Shown: piece by piece, positions 48,021 to 58,013 of the stretch | Numbering within the stretch: position 1 is the first letter of the stretch | Layout: each line of letters begins with the position of its first letter | Origin: Bacteroidales bacterium | GTDB taxonomy: Bacteria > Bacteroidota > Bacteroidia > Bacteroidales > UBA932 | Assembly: GCA_017437125.1 (NCBI GenBank) | Contig: JAFSBV010000016.1 | Location: forward strand, 48,133 to 112,132 | Direction: 5' to 3' | Length of the DNA stretch: 64,000 nucleotides | Position numbers and translations under genes: made by a program | The notes under the pieces: model-generated | The model's database searches: none | The model's input: the letters and a program-made list of their open reading frames with translations, nothing else | Told to the model about the DNA's origin: nothing

Positions 48021-49560
48021 CTTTTTCGTTGTAAAATTCATTCTGCAAGACTGTGAAGTCGGTTGATTCGATGACTTCGATCTTACATCTGTACTTCTTT
48101 TTCCATTTGCCCACGATAGAGGTGAAGATACCTCTGGTGAGATAGGCTCCGAGGATAGGATTGACCTTGAGTGTCAGATTCGTGATCTTCTTTTCCGTCA
48201 CATAGAATGACAGCCTTCTTTCGATCGCCTCATCTATCACTACACTTGATGTTATTTTTCCGGTACCATGGCATGTCGGACAAACCTCTGCGGTGTTTAT
48301 CTCTGTTGCCGGACGTACCCTTTGCCTTGTGATCTGCATGAGACCGAACTTTGTGAGAGGCAGCACATTGTGCTTTGCCTTGTCGGACTCCATGAGCTCC
48401 TGCATCTTCTTGTAGAGGGCATTTCTGTGCTCGTTCGACTCCATATCTATGAAGTCCACGATCACTATGCCTCCCATGTCTCGAAGTCTGAGCTGTCTTG
48501 CGATCTCCTCGGCTGCGAAGCAGTTGATATCGAATGTGTTCTGCTCCTGCTCCTTGTTCTTTGAGCGGATGCCGCTGTTTACATCGATTACATGCAACGC
48601 TTCAGTGTGTTCGATGACAAGGTATGCGCCCTGTTTGATAGGAACCACCTTTCCGAATGAACTCTTGATCTGTCTCGTTACTTCGAAGTGGTCAAAGATC
48701 GGCTCCTTCTCCTTATAGAGCTTCACGATCTTCTCCTGCTCCGGTGAGATCAGCGAGATGTACTTGCGGGTTTCCTCGTAAATGTTCTCATCGTTCACGT
48801 AAATGTTTGAGAATGAATCGTTGAGAAGGTCTCTGAGGATTGTCGTGGTCTTGCTGTACTCTGTGAATAGCAGCTGCACATCCTTGGATTTCGCCAGATT
48901 CTTCCATGAATTCTCCCACTTTTCTACAAGTGACATGAGCTCGGCATCCAGTACTGCGGCGTTCTTGCCTTCGGCAGCCGTGCGGATGATGGCTCCATAA
49001 TTCTTGGGAAGAATACTCTTTACAAGTGTCTCCAGTCTTCTTTTTTCCTCTTTGGAGGAAATCTTCTGGGATACGCTCACCTTCTCAGCGAAGGGGAGCA
49101 GTACGATGTTTCGTCCTGCCAATGAAATTTCTGCAGTCAGTCTTGAACCTTTTGTCGATATTGGCTCCTTGACAATCTGTACGATCATCATCTGACCAGG
49201 GGTCAGCACATTCTCGATACGTCCTTCCTTCTCAAGGATCGGACCTGGCTTGATGTGCTTGTAAATCCCTTTGTTGTCCGAGTTCGGATTTATACGCTTT
49301 ACAAATTCGTCAAATGCGTTGAAATACAGACCCAGATCCAGATAATGTACAAATGCCTGTTTCTCGTCTCCGATATCGACGAAGGCAGCATTCAGGGCCG
49401 GAAGAATCTTCTTTACCTTTCCGAGATATACATCTCCTACGGAAAAGCTGTGACCCTGGCTGGACTCCTTGTTAAGCTCGATAAGCCTGTGGTTTTCCAT
49501 CAGTGCGATCGAGACTTCCGTTGAGTTCACGTCAACGATCAGATCTTTTTCAGACTCCAT
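48004..49560 (-). CDS. rng: Ribonuclease G/E family endoribonuclease
   Basis: A 518-residue protein: S1 domain near the N-terminus (VGDVYLGKVKKILPALNAAFVDIG), RNase H-like and DNase I-like catalytic regions with the acidic metal ligands (IDVNSG and IVIVDFIDME), and the zinc-link CPTCHGTGK. Length fits RNase G without the long E-type scaffold tail. It processes rRNA and mRNA 5' regions. It lies downstream of HU and a 30-residue basic protein. Confidence 0.92.
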   Translation of the reverse strand: MESEKDLIVDVNSTEVSIALMENHRLIELNKESSQGHSFSVGDVYLGKVKKILPALNAAFVDIGDEKQAFVHYLDLGLYFNAFDEFVKRINPNSDNKGIYKHIKPGPILEKEGRIENVLTPGQMMIVQIVKEPISTKGSRLTAEISLAGRNIVLLPFAEKVSVSQKISSKEEKRRLETLVKSILPKNYGAIIRTAAEGKNAAVLDAELMSLVEKWENSWKNLAKSKDVQLLFTEYSKTTTILRDLLNDSFSNIYVNDENIYEETRKYISLISPEQEKIVKLYKEKEPIFDHFEVTRQIKSSFGKVVPIKQGAYLVIEHTEALHVIDVNSGIRSKNKEQEQNTFDINCFAAEEIARQLRLRDMGGIVIVDFIDMESNEHRNALYKKMQELMESDKAKHNVLPLTKFGLMQITRQRVRPATEINTAEVCPTCHGTGKITSSVVIDEAIERRLSFYVTEKKITNLTLKVNPILGAYLTRGIFTSIVGKWKKKYRCKIEVIESTDFTVLQNEFYNEKGEKLD

Positions 49561-49582
49561 CAGGAATTTCAGTGATAAAACT

Positions 49583-49617
49583 TTTAAAAAAAGAGACCGA
49601 CCATCCTGGTCGGCCTT
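49583..49617 (-). terminator. Terminator after the small basic protein gene
   Basis: CCGACCA-TCC-TGGTCGG stem (49597-49613) followed on the minus strand by a T-rich run (seen as A's at 49585-49592). It lies between the small basic protein gene and rng, so the latter may need readthrough or its own promoter. Confidence 0.75.
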
Positions 49618-49656
49618 CTTTAGCGGACTGCTAAAATGGCAGACACTGCAGAGAAA

Positions 49657-49749
49657 TTACTTTCTCTTCTTGTGTCTGTTCTTACGCAGGCGCTTCTTGC
49701 GCTTGTGCGTAGCCATCTTATGCCTCTTATGCTTCTTTCCGTTTGGCAT
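49657..49749 (-). CDS. 30-residue highly basic conserved protein, probably ribosome-associated
   Basis: MPNGKKHKRHKMATHKRKKR then LRKNRHKKRK: 30 residues, of which more than half are Lys, Arg or His. I know very similar tiny proteins in Bacteroidota between HU and RNase G genes. The composition suggests rRNA or ribosome binding, but I cannot name it with certainty. It is 31 bp after the HU stop and is followed by a terminator. Below the length cut-off of many gene callers. Confidence 0.75.
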   Translation of the reverse strand: MPNGKKHKRHKMATHKRKKRLRKNRHKKRK

Positions 49750-49780
49750 AATACTTTGATTTTAGATTGTTATATAAATA

Positions 49781-50056
49781 TTACTTCTTTACTTCGTTTA
49801 CGAACACCTTAGCAGGCTTGAAAGCAGGGATGTTGTGTGCAGGAATAGTCATCGTTGTGTTCTTTGTGATGTTTCTTGCTGCCTTCTCTGCTCTATGCTT
49901 GATGATGAAGCTGCCGAATCCACGGAGATAAACAGGGTTACCCTTTGCAAGTGAGCCCTTTACGCTCTCCATGAACGACTCAACTACAATCTGAACTGTT
50001 GCCTTCTCGATGCCGGTTGCCTTTGCAACCTCATTTACGATCTCTGCCTTTGTCAT
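49781..50056 (-). CDS. hup: HU-family DNA-binding protein
   Basis: A 91-residue HU/IHF-fold protein: MTKAEIVNEVAKATGIEKATVQ, the beta-arm signature GFGSFIIKHRAEKAARNITKN and a C-terminal IPAFKPAKVFVNEV. HU bends DNA and organises the nucleoid. It has a perfect promoter 53 bp upstream and is first in a unit with the small basic protein. Confidence 0.96.
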   Translation of the reverse strand: MTKAEIVNEVAKATGIEKATVQIVVESFMESVKGSLAKGNPVYLRGFGSFIIKHRAEKAARNITKNTTMTIPAHNIPAFKPAKVFVNEVKK

Positions 50057-50108
50057 AACTTATTGTCCTTTTTAATATTAATCAAAAACTATTATCGATA
50101 TATCCATG

Positions 50109-50140
50109 CAAAGATAGACTGAATTTTTCAATTAGGCAAA
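50109..50140 (-). promoter_or_regulatory. Promoter of hup
   Basis: Minus strand: TTTG (50140-50137), 20-bp spacer, TATCTTTG (50116-50109). Full consensus match. Confidence 0.87.
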
Positions 50141-50300
50141 TCAACTGCTTAAATTTCAGCGAAAAACTTATGTTTGCAGGAAAAAATGACAAAAAACGGC
50201 TCTGTATTCATACTGCCAATCTGCTGGCATGGAGATTGACCATATATATGTACGGAAATTTTTAGTGGAGAAGACTGCCATTTTGGCAGATGTAGATAAA

Positions 50301-52709
50301 ATGGAACTTATGAAAGATATAATGAACGACATTTTTTCAGCGGGTGGCGCTGAGGTCAGTATAATTCCTGTCATGCAGGGGGAAGGTATGGTGAATATCG
50401 AGGAGTCCCAGCTCCCTGATTCTCTGCCGATACTTGCCCTCAGGAATGCCGTACTCTTCCCGGGTACTGTATATCCTATAACAATTGGCAGAGAGAAGTC
50501 GATCCGACTGATAGAAGATGCCGAAAAGAACAATACATTCATCGGAGCTGTCCCTCAGAACGACCTTGCTGTAGAAGATCCTCGTGAAAAGGATCTGTAC
50601 GGCTATGGTACTGTAGCGAAGATTGTAAAGACTCTGGAGATGCCGGACGGAACGATTACGGCGATACTTCAGGGATATAAGAGGTTCGAACTGGATCAGG
50701 TGGTCGAGTATGAGCCATATATGCTCGGTCGTGTGAGATATCTTGATGATATCATGCCGGAGATCGATGTGAAGATCAGGATGATTGCGGAATCTCTGAA
50801 AGAGAAGGCCGCCTCAATAATACGTTCGTCTTCATTCGTGCCGCGTGAGGCTGCGAGTGCATTGAAAGGCATTGACAACTTTGCCTTTCTGGTGAACTTT
50901 ATTGCCACCACCATCGAAGTCGAGAACTTCATGGACAAGGTGGAGCTCCTTCAGTACGGAGACCTCAGGGCCCGTGCGATGAAGCTTCTCTCCGTGCTTG
51001 ACACTCAGGTGGAGCTCCAGAAGATCAAGCAGGAGATCAATCAGAAGGTCAAGACTGAGATCGACCAGCAGCAGAGGGAATATTATCTCAACAACCAGCT
51101 CAAGACAATCCAGGAAGAGCTTGGCATGGACGATGTGGAGGAATTCGCCCAGCTACGTGCACGTGCTGAGGAGAAGCTCTGGCCGGCTTCCGTTCAGGAG
51201 ATATTCGACAAGGAGATCGCAAAGCTTGAGAGATATAATCCGAGCTCGCCGGACTACAGCATACAGTATAACTATATCCAGTTCATGCTTGATCTTCCGT
51301 GGGGAGAGATGTCCGAGGACAACCTCGATCTGAAGAACGCTCAGAAGGTGCTGGATGAAGATCATTACGGCCTTGAGAAGGTAAAGGAGAGAATCATTGA
51401 ATATCTGGCTGTCCTTAAGCTCAAGGGTGACATGAAGTCTCCGATACTTTGCCTCTATGGCCCTCCGGGTGTCGGAAAGACCAGTCTCGGAAAGTCAGTC
51501 GCAAGAGCATTGGGACGTAAATATATACGTATAGCTTTAGGTGGAGTTCACGACGAGTCGGAGATCCGCGGACACAGGAAAACATATGTAGGTGCGCTTC
51601 CAGGCAGAATCCTCAATGGAATCAACCGTGCCGGAACATCCAATCCTGTGATTGTGCTTGATGAGATCGACAAACTTACGAAGGATATAAAGGGCGATCC
51701 GTCGTCTGCTCTTCTTGAAGCGCTTGATCCTGAGCAGAATACGGCCTTCCATGACAACTATCTCGATATCGATTATGACTTGTCTGATGTCCTCTTCATC
51801 ACCACGGCTAACAATATCGACACCATCCAGCCTGCCCTCAAGGACAGAATGGAGATGATCAATGTCAGCGGCTATCTTGCAGAGGAGAAGTATGAGATAG
51901 CGAAGAACTATCTTGTGCCTAAGCAGATTCAGGAACACGGACTTGACAAGAGCCAGCTCAAGTTTGACAAGGGGGCCATCACCAGGATCATTGATGAATA
52001 CACCCATGAGTCAGGAGTGCGTGGTCTTGAAAAGCAGATTGCCAAGGTTGCCCGTGTGACGGCAAAGAAGATTGCATTGGAGGAGGAATATCCTGCTGTG
52101 ATCAAGAAGGAACACCTGAGGGAATATCTGGGTCTTCCGACCAATTCCCATGACGTGCAGAAGGGCAATGAGGCACCTGGAGTGGTTACCGGCCTTGCCT
52201 GGACTTCGATGGGAGGTGAGATACTTTTCATTGAGAGCTCTGTCAGCAAGGGTAAGGGAAATCTTTCCATGACCGGAAATCTTGGTGATGTGATGAAAGA
52301 GTCTGCCCAGATCGCTTATCAGTATATAAAGGCTCATCCTGAAATGACAGGCCTTACATATGAGGAGTTTGCAGAGAAGGATATTCATGTCCATGTGCCG
52401 GAAGGTGCAGTACCTAAGGATGGACCGTCCGCAGGTATCACCATGGTAAGTTCGATGGTTTCTGCATATCGTGGAAAGAAGGTGAAGAGCGGTATCGCCA
52501 TGACCGGTGAAATGACCCTCAGGGGCCGAGTGCTGCCGGTCGGTGGAATCAAGGAGAAGATCCTGGCAGCAAAGAGGTCAGGAATCCATACGATCGTGAT
52601 TTCAGAGGAAAACAGAAAAGATGTCGAGGATATAAAGGAAATTTACATAAAAGGTCTTACCTTTGTCTATGTCAAGAGCATAAAGGATGTGATAGATTTT
52701 ATATTCTGA
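50301..52709 (+). CDS. lon: ATP-dependent protease Lon
   Basis: An 802-residue protein: N-terminal substrate-binding domain ([20 protein letters not shown]), coiled coil, AAA+ module (Walker [10 protein letters not shown] at ~386, Walker [11 protein letters not shown]) and protease domain with catalytic Ser S710 in PKDGPSAGI and Lys in [11 protein letters not shown]. Lon degrades misfolded and regulatory proteins. The frame is open from an ATG at 50229 (+24 codons); I prefer MELMKDIM because homologues start close to the N domain, but the -7 box TATGTTTG at 50169-50176 allows both. The stop overlaps the ung start (TGATG). Confidence 0.93.
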   Translation: MELMKDIMNDIFSAGGAEVSIIPVMQGEGMVNIEESQLPDSLPILALRNAVLFPGTVYPITIGREKSIRLIEDAEKNNTFIGAVPQNDLAVEDPREKDLYGYGTVAKIVKTLEMPDGTITAILQGYKRFELDQVVEYEPYMLGRVRYLDDIMPEIDVKIRMIAESLKEKAASIIRSSSFVPREAASALKGIDNFAFLVNFIATTIEVENFMDKVELLQYGDLRARAMKLLSVLDTQVELQKIKQEINQKVKTEIDQQQREYYLNNQLKTIQEELGMDDVEEFAQLRARAEEKLWPASVQEIFDKEIAKLERYNPSSPDYSIQYNYIQFMLDLPWGEMSEDNLDLKNAQKVLDEDHYGLEKVKERIIEYLAVLKLKGDMKSPILCLYGPPGVGKTSLGKSVARALGRKYIRIALGGVHDESEIRGHRKTYVGALPGRILNGINRAGTSNPVIVLDEIDKLTKDIKGDPSSALLEALDPEQNTAFHDNYLDIDYDLSDVLFITTANNIDTIQPALKDRMEMINVSGYLAEEKYEIAKNYLVPKQIQEHGLDKSQLKFDKGAITRIIDEYTHESGVRGLEKQIAKVARVTAKKIALEEEYPAVIKKEHLREYLGLPTNSHDVQKGNEAPGVVTGLAWTSMGGEILFIESSVSKGKGNLSMTGNLGDVMKESAQIAYQYIKAHPEMTGLTYEEFAEKDIHVHVPEGAVPKDGPSAGITMVSSMVSAYRGKKVKSGIAMTGEMTLRGRVLPVGGIKEKILAAKRSGIHTIVISEENRKDVEDIKEIYIKGLTFVYVKSIKDVIDFIF

Positions 52710-53377
52710 TGGAAGTACGCATAGAGCAAAGCTGGAAAAACGCATTGGCGGGCGAATTTGAAAAACCATATTTCGCATCGCTGGTGCGTTTTTTACATGA
52801 GGAAAAGGCTCAAGGACGAAAGATATTCCCTCCGGGAAGCCAGATTTTCAGGGCATTTGACCTGACTCCGATGTCTCAGGTGAAGGTGGTGATTCTCGGA
52901 CAGGATCCATATCATGGACCGGGACAGGCACACGGACTGTCCTTCTCCGTTCCGGACAACATGCCGGCTCCTCCGTCCTTGAAAAATATATTCAAGGAAA
53001 TCGAATCGGATCTGGGGGTACATATGAGCGGATATCCGAATCTGGAGAAATGGGCCCGTCAGGGAGTCCTCATGCTCAATGCTGTGCTTACGGTGCGAAG
53101 CGGTGAGGCGGCATCCCACAGCAAGATCGGCTGGGAAGAATTTACTGATGCCGTGATCAGATGCATATCGGATAACTGCAGCGGAGTGGTATTCCTTTTG
53201 TGGGGCAATTTCGCGCGCAGCAAAAGAGATCTGATAGACCGCTCCAGACACCATGTCCTGGAGGCGGCACACCCGTCTCCGCTTGCCCGAGGAGCATTCT
53301 TCGGCTGCAGGCATTTCTCGCAGACGAACAATATTTTGCTGTCACAGGGCAGAACACCTGTTGACTGGCAGCTTTGA
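52709..53377 (+). CDS. ung: Uracil-DNA glycosylase
   Basis: A 222-residue family 1 UDG with the water-activating motif GQDPYHGPGQAHGLSFSV (D66) and the Leu-loop motif HPSPLARGAFFGC. It removes uracil from DNA at the start of base-excision repair. Its ATG overlaps the lon stop codon, so it is translated from the lon mRNA. Confidence 0.96.
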   Translation: MEVRIEQSWKNALAGEFEKPYFASLVRFLHEEKAQGRKIFPPGSQIFRAFDLTPMSQVKVVILGQDPYHGPGQAHGLSFSVPDNMPAPPSLKNIFKEIESDLGVHMSGYPNLEKWARQGVLMLNAVLTVRSGEAASHSKIGWEEFTDAVIRCISDNCSGVVFLLWGNFARSKRDLIDRSRHHVLEAAHPSPLARGAFFGCRHFSQTNNILLSQGRTPVDWQL

Positions 53378-53388
53378 TAGAGTGACAT

Positions 53389-53847
53389 ATGAAAAGAACA
53401 GCTTTATTTCCAGGATCATTCGATCCGTTTACTGCAGGCCATCTCAATATCCTAAAAAGGGCATTGACGATGTTTGACGAGGTGGTTGTGGCAGTAGGAG
53501 TCAATATAGACAAGAGGGGATTCTTCCCTAACGAAAAGAGAATCGATATCATCAGGCAGGCAGTTGAAGGCCTTGATGGTGTGACTATAATCCAGTATGA
53601 CAATCTGACCATAGACAAATGCCGCGAACTCGGCATACGTCATATCGTGAGGGGAGTGAGGAACATGATCGATTTCGAGACGGAACGTTCGATTGCTGAT
53701 GCGAACAGAAAGCTTGCTCCGGATATCGAGACGATAATCATTCCTACTGCCCAGGAGTTCGCTCATATCTCATCAACCGCCGTCCGCGATCTTCTGAAGC
53801 ATGGCGGTGATACCTCGCTCTTTGTTCCGGATGGAGTGAAATTGTAA
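53389..53847 (+). CDS. coaD: Phosphopantetheine adenylyltransferase
   Basis: A 152-residue nucleotidyltransferase with the T/HxGH motif FDPFTAGHL (H18) and the C-terminal ISSTAVRDL motif. It makes dephospho-CoA from 4'-phosphopantetheine, the penultimate step of CoA synthesis. It lies 11 bp after ung, and its TAA overlaps the next ATG (TAATG). Confidence 0.96.
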   Translation: MKRTALFPGSFDPFTAGHLNILKRALTMFDEVVVAVGVNIDKRGFFPNEKRIDIIRQAVEGLDGVTIIQYDNLTIDKCRELGIRHIVRGVRNMIDFETERSIADANRKLAPDIETIIIPTAQEFAHISSTAVRDLLKHGGDTSLFVPDGVKL

Positions 53848-55325
53848 TGCGCAGACTTCTGACATATGTTCTTGCCTTTCTGCTGAGTGCGGCATCGCTT
53901 TGTGCCCGGCAGCTGGATTCTTTGTCCCAGGCATCTCTGAGAGATAAGGTCAAGGAATATTTCGGAGCACTTCAGCATGAAGATCTCGAAGTGCAGAAGA
54001 ATGAAGCCGACTTCATGATAGAAGTTTCTTCTGACACGCTCATCCGGCAGTTTATAGCTTCGGAGATTTATAATCATTATATCGACTCTCCGGTAATGGG
54101 AGCGGAGAATGTGGCTGTCCACATCTTTGACAGATGGTTCAGCGACGGCACTTTGAAGATGGACAGTGACATGGATTTCATCAATGCGAAGATGTTCGCG
54201 GAATTCAACCGTCAGTCCCTTATAGGTATGAAGGCTTCTCCTTTAGTCATGGAAGGAATGGACGGATCTCTTGTGGAATTGTTCACACCTTCTGACAAGG
54301 GCGGCTCATACCGCATCCTGTTCTTTTACGATACCGGATGTGCAAAATGCAAGGTTGAAAGCATTCTGTTGAGGAACATGCTCGCTGTCGGATCATTCCC
54401 TGTTGAGTTCTATGCCGTATATTCCGGTGATGACCGTCAGGCATGGGAATCATATGTCCAGGAACGTTTCCCGGAATCTGACATGATACACATATGGGAT
54501 CCTTCTATGGCTTCTGATTTTCAGCGTAAATATGGCGTCATTCAGACTCCTCGCCTGTTTCTGGTTTCTCCGGACGGGGTGATCATTGGCAGAGGTCTGG
54601 ATTCCGCAGCCCTTTCCACAATGCTTCACGGCATATTCGATGAAGTGAACCTTGAATATGGCGGGGATGAATCGGTTGAGCTCTTCGATAAGGTTTTCCT
54701 TGAAGGAGGAGCAGAGCCTGTTGTGAAAGATGTGAGAAGGATCGCTGATTATATTGAAGACACTGCTCTGTCAGCAGGTGATACTGTGATGTTCAGGCAG
54801 CTGACAGGGGATCTGCTTTATTATCTTTCGGCTCAGAAAGGAGAGGCATTCAAGGAAGGAGCATCATATCTGATCAATGAGAAGATCCTGTCCAGGGGCG
54901 ATATCTGGAGGACGCAGGACGATTCTCTCAAGGTGATTGGCCTCGCACAGTTCATGGACGGACTTCTTGACAAGGCTGTTCCGGGAAGCAGGATTGCAGA
55001 TCTGAAGGTTCCAGCCGTACAGCTGAAGTCCGGAAAAGACAAGGCCGGCGTTTTCAGGATGACAAAGCTTCGTGGCAAGAGAAACATCATACTTTTTTTT
55101 GCAGAAGGTTGTCATGTATGTGATGCCGAGAAGAAAGCCGCGCGGGAATTGTCTGAAAATGACAGGAATGTACGTGTGATGATGGTCAATGTAGATCAGA
55201 TCGTGGCATCAGATCCGGCACTTGCAAGCCGCCTTTTCGATTCATTCGATCTTTCCACCTTACCTTATATAATCGAGACCGACAGAAAGGGAATTATCCT
55301 CAGACGTTATATTACTTTGCAGTAG
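53847..55325 (+). CDS. Exported protein with two thioredoxin-like domains (DUF5106-like)
   Basis: A 492-residue protein with a signal peptide (LAFLLSAASLCA-RQ), an N-terminal helical region (~20-125), a first thioredoxin-like domain (~130-275; FFYDTGCAKCK), a helical spacer and a second thioredoxin-like domain (~385-490; LFFAEGCHVCDAE). Both CxxC pairs are present but differ from the TlpA WCxPC type. Probably a periplasmic thiol oxidoreductase. Translation is coupled to coaD by a one-base overlap. Confidence 0.8.
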   Translation: MRRLLTYVLAFLLSAASLCARQLDSLSQASLRDKVKEYFGALQHEDLEVQKNEADFMIEVSSDTLIRQFIASEIYNHYIDSPVMGAENVAVHIFDRWFSDGTLKMDSDMDFINAKMFAEFNRQSLIGMKASPLVMEGMDGSLVELFTPSDKGGSYRILFFYDTGCAKCKVESILLRNMLAVGSFPVEFYAVYSGDDRQAWESYVQERFPESDMIHIWDPSMASDFQRKYGVIQTPRLFLVSPDGVIIGRGLDSAALSTMLHGIFDEVNLEYGGDESVELFDKVFLEGGAEPVVKDVRRIADYIEDTALSAGDTVMFRQLTGDLLYYLSAQKGEAFKEGASYLINEKILSRGDIWRTQDDSLKVIGLAQFMDGLLDKAVPGSRIADLKVPAVQLKSGKDKAGVFRMTKLRGKRNIILFFAEGCHVCDAEKKAARELSENDRNVRVMMVNVDQIVASDPALASRLFDSFDLSTLPYIIETDRKGIILRRYITLQ

Positions 55326-55408
55326 TTGTATATTTATTACAAAAATCGTAAAGTTTGGCGTGCCGTTTGAAAGGGTGAATCATGACAATGGATATTGACC
55401 CTTAAATA

Positions 55409-55633
55409 ATGACTGCCATGTGTACATTCATCGAGGATTATCTTGACAATCCTGCAAAAGCAATTTCAGCCGCACGCGAGAGAGCATGCCGTAAGTTCTG
55501 GTATGACGTTTTTGATGAAGAACAGATCTATAATGAACTGGCATCACCGGAATTCCATCTTTATGAAGCTATGGTTATGACAGAAGAAAATGAAAACACG
55601 CCACATGCAAGCGGTTATGCTGTTGTGGCGTGA
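55409..55633 (+). CDS. Small acidic protein of unknown function
   Basis: A 74-residue ORF, MTAMCTFIEDYLDNPAKAIS..., helical and acidic, with a Trp-Tyr motif (RKFWYDVFDEEQIYNEL). A second start lies three codons in. No family recognised and no clear promoter. Its last codons form an inverted repeat, ACGCCACA/TGTGGCGT, that contains the stop codon; no T tract follows. Coding status is likely but not certain. Confidence 0.5.
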   Translation: MTAMCTFIEDYLDNPAKAISAARERACRKFWYDVFDEEQIYNELASPEFHLYEAMVMTEENENTPHASGYAVVA

Positions 55634-55656
55634 TCGGATAATTCATATGTCTGCGT

Positions 55657-57912
55657 CTATATTTCTGTCGAAATGCTCTGTCGGATATCGTCTGATGATG
55701 ATCCTACCAAAATCTCAATTCTTCCTGGTTCGATGATCCAGCCGTTCTTGTCCATATCCCAATGAGCAAGTTCACTTACAGGGAACTCCAGTGAAACCTT
55801 CCTTGTTTCACCTGCATTCAATGTTATTCTGTCAAATGCCTTGAGTTCCTTATAAGGCCTCTCCACCTTGGAGTCAATCCTTCTTACATAAAGCTGGACG
55901 ACCTCGTCTGCCTGCATGTTGCCAAGATTCTCAAGATCGAAACTTACTTCTATCCTATCATTGCGGTTTCTGCATTTAAGTGCACCATATTCGAAATCGA
56001 CATATGAAAGGCCATGTCCGAAAGCATACATTACAGGCACTTCCTTTGTGTCAAACCATCTATATCCTACGAGGATGCCTTCTGTATAGCGTGACTCCGG
56101 GTCCGGAAGATTATCAATGTATTCCTGGATCTGATCGCGTGTCAGGCCGGTTGCATCAAGCCTGTACATGAGGGTGAAAAGGTCACCGCCTGAATTCTTG
56201 TCAGGGAAATTGCCCATTGCATATGCTGGAGAATCTTCAAGCTTGAGCGGGAATGTGAACGGAAGCTTGCCTGACGGAGCGATATCGCCGAAAAGAACTT
56301 CTGCAAGGGCTTTACCTCCTTCCATTCCGTTCCACCAGCCCTGAACTATGGCAGGTGAATACTGATCAAGTACTCTGAGGTCACATGGACCTCCTGAAAT
56401 GATTACGGTCACGAGGTTATCGTTGGCTTCGTAAAGTGCCTGAACAAGTTCATTCTGTCCGCATGGCAGATCGATGTTCTGGCGGTCGCTGCCTTCAGTC
56501 TCAATTGATTTGTTTGTTCCTCCGAAGAAGATCACCATGTCTGCATCCTTTGCCAGAGCAACAGCTTCGGCAAGAAGCTCCGGATCGGCAGGGTCGGAAG
56601 GAGAAGCTGCATCAAGCGGGCCGAGCGGGCCAGGTTTTCCCCAGCTCATCTTGTAACTTCTGTATCCTGGAGCATATGTGACTTCAATATCTTGTCCGGC
56701 ACGTTCGCGTATGCCTTCAAGCGGTGATATTTCATAAAGTGTCTTTACTCCTGCTCCGACTCCTCCTGCTGCGGTTGAAAGAACGGCATTCTGACCTATG
56801 ACTGCGATCTTCTTCACATCTTCTGCGATAGGAAGATTGCGTGTCTCGTTCTTGAGAAGCACGATCGACTTCTGAGCAATTTCATAAGCCACCTTCTGTG
56901 TTTCCGGCTGTGAAGTCATTACGGTATTGGCTACATCCTCCGGAACCGGTTCGATGGCAAAGCGCAGACGGAGAATCTCACGGACCTTTGCGTCAACAAC
57001 AGCCTCATCAAGTGCTCCGTTTCTTACTGAATCGATCAGTGCCTGACCGAAATAATTGTCTCCGGTCATCTGTACGCAGAGTCCTCCGAGTGCAGCTCCC
57101 ATGGTGCTGTGAGTGCCTCCCCAGTCAGATACTGTCATTCCTTTGAATCCCCATTCTCCACGAAGTATCTCGTTCAGAAGATGAGCATTCTCCGAACAGT
57201 AATATCCGTTTACTTTGTTGTATGCAGGCATCACGCACATGGCACCGGCCTCTCTGACCGCAGCTTCGAAAGGCTTGAGATATATCTCGCGCATGGTACG
57301 CTCGTCTGCAATCACATTTACGCTTCCGCGGTTGGTCTCCTGATTGTTGAGGGCGAAATGCTTCAGACATACCGCTGTTCCTGCCTCCTGAGAACCTTTC
57401 GTATATTCAACAGAAAGCCTTGCGCTGAGGACCGGATCCTCGCTGAGATATTCGTATGTACGTCCGCCGACAGGAAGCCTCTGGATGTTGATTGCCGGAC
57501 CGAGGATTATATCCTTGCCTCTGAGGCGTCCTTCCTTACCCATTGCCCATCCGTTCTTGTATGCAAGCTCCTTTGACCATGTTGCAGCGAGTGCTGAGCC
57601 GGTAGGGAAGTAGGTCGCGGAATCAAGCTTCCATCCGAGAGGACGGAAACCGTCGCCGTTCTCCTCCCTGATTCCGAACGGACCGTCGGTATATTTTATG
57701 TCCTGAATTCCGAGACGGGGAACTCCCTCTGATGACATGTTGGTTTTGCTGTGCAGCATCTCGACTTTCTCTTCCAGAGTCATCAGCGCGATGATTTCAT
57801 TGATCTTGTCGTCATTCACGGTAAGTCTGTCCTGAGGAGACACTGTGCTGTTGCAGCTTGTCATGATTGCAAAGCCTGTAAGGCATGCAAGAAAGGTTGT
57901 GTAGAGTTTCAT
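55657..57912 (-). CDS. Glycoside hydrolase family 3 (beta-glucosidase-like) lipoprotein
   Basis: A 751-residue protein with a lipoprotein signal (LTGFAIMTSC), the GH3 N-terminal barrel, nucleophile D263 in MTVSDWGGTHS, the KH(x)FALNNQE motif (LKHFALNNQETNRG), the GH3 C-terminal domain and a fibronectin III-like tail (VSFDLENLGNMQADEVVQLYV). GH3 enzymes release terminal beta-linked sugars; BglX-type beta-glucosidase is the nearest resemblance. I start at MKLYTTFL (57912), since the longer frame lacks a signal peptide. It is divergent from the GH2 gene. Confidence 0.9.
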   Translation of the reverse strand: MKLYTTFLACLTGFAIMTSCNSTVSPQDRLTVNDDKINEIIALMTLEEKVEMLHSKTNMSSEGVPRLGIQDIKYTDGPFGIREENGDGFRPLGWKLDSATYFPTGSALAATWSKELAYKNGWAMGKEGRLRGKDIILGPAINIQRLPVGGRTYEYLSEDPVLSARLSVEYTKGSQEAGTAVCLKHFALNNQETNRGSVNVIADERTMREIYLKPFEAAVREAGAMCVMPAYNKVNGYYCSENAHLLNEILRGEWGFKGMTVSDWGGTHSTMGAALGGLCVQMTGDNYFGQALIDSVRNGALDEAVVDAKVREILRLRFAIEPVPEDVANTVMTSQPETQKVAYEIAQKSIVLLKNETRNLPIAEDVKKIAVIGQNAVLSTAAGGVGAGVKTLYEISPLEGIRERAGQDIEVTYAPGYRSYKMSWGKPGPLGPLDAASPSDPADPELLAEAVALAKDADMVIFFGGTNKSIETEGSDRQNIDLPCGQNELVQALYEANDNLVTVIISGGPCDLRVLDQYSPAIVQGWWNGMEGGKALAEVLFGDIAPSGKLPFTFPLKLEDSPAYAMGNFPDKNSGGDLFTLMYRLDATGLTRDQIQEYIDNLPDPESRYTEGILVGYRWFDTKEVPVMYAFGHGLSYVDFEYGALKCRNRNDRIEVSFDLENLGNMQADEVVQLYVRRIDSKVERPYKELKAFDRITLNAGETRKVSLEFPVSELAHWDMDKNGWIIEPGRIEILVGSSSDDIRQSISTEI

Positions 57913-58013
57913 AATTGAGTCTGATGGTTTTATGATGTAAATATAAACAGTTTTCTTCATTTAAATGCTAAAAATGCTTAATTTCGCGATAGCTACATTC
58001 AAACTGAAAAATC

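Noticed and set aside
55597-55632. Inverted repeat at the end of the 74-codon ORF as a terminator
   Set aside because: An 8-bp stem is present, but no T tract follows on either strand.
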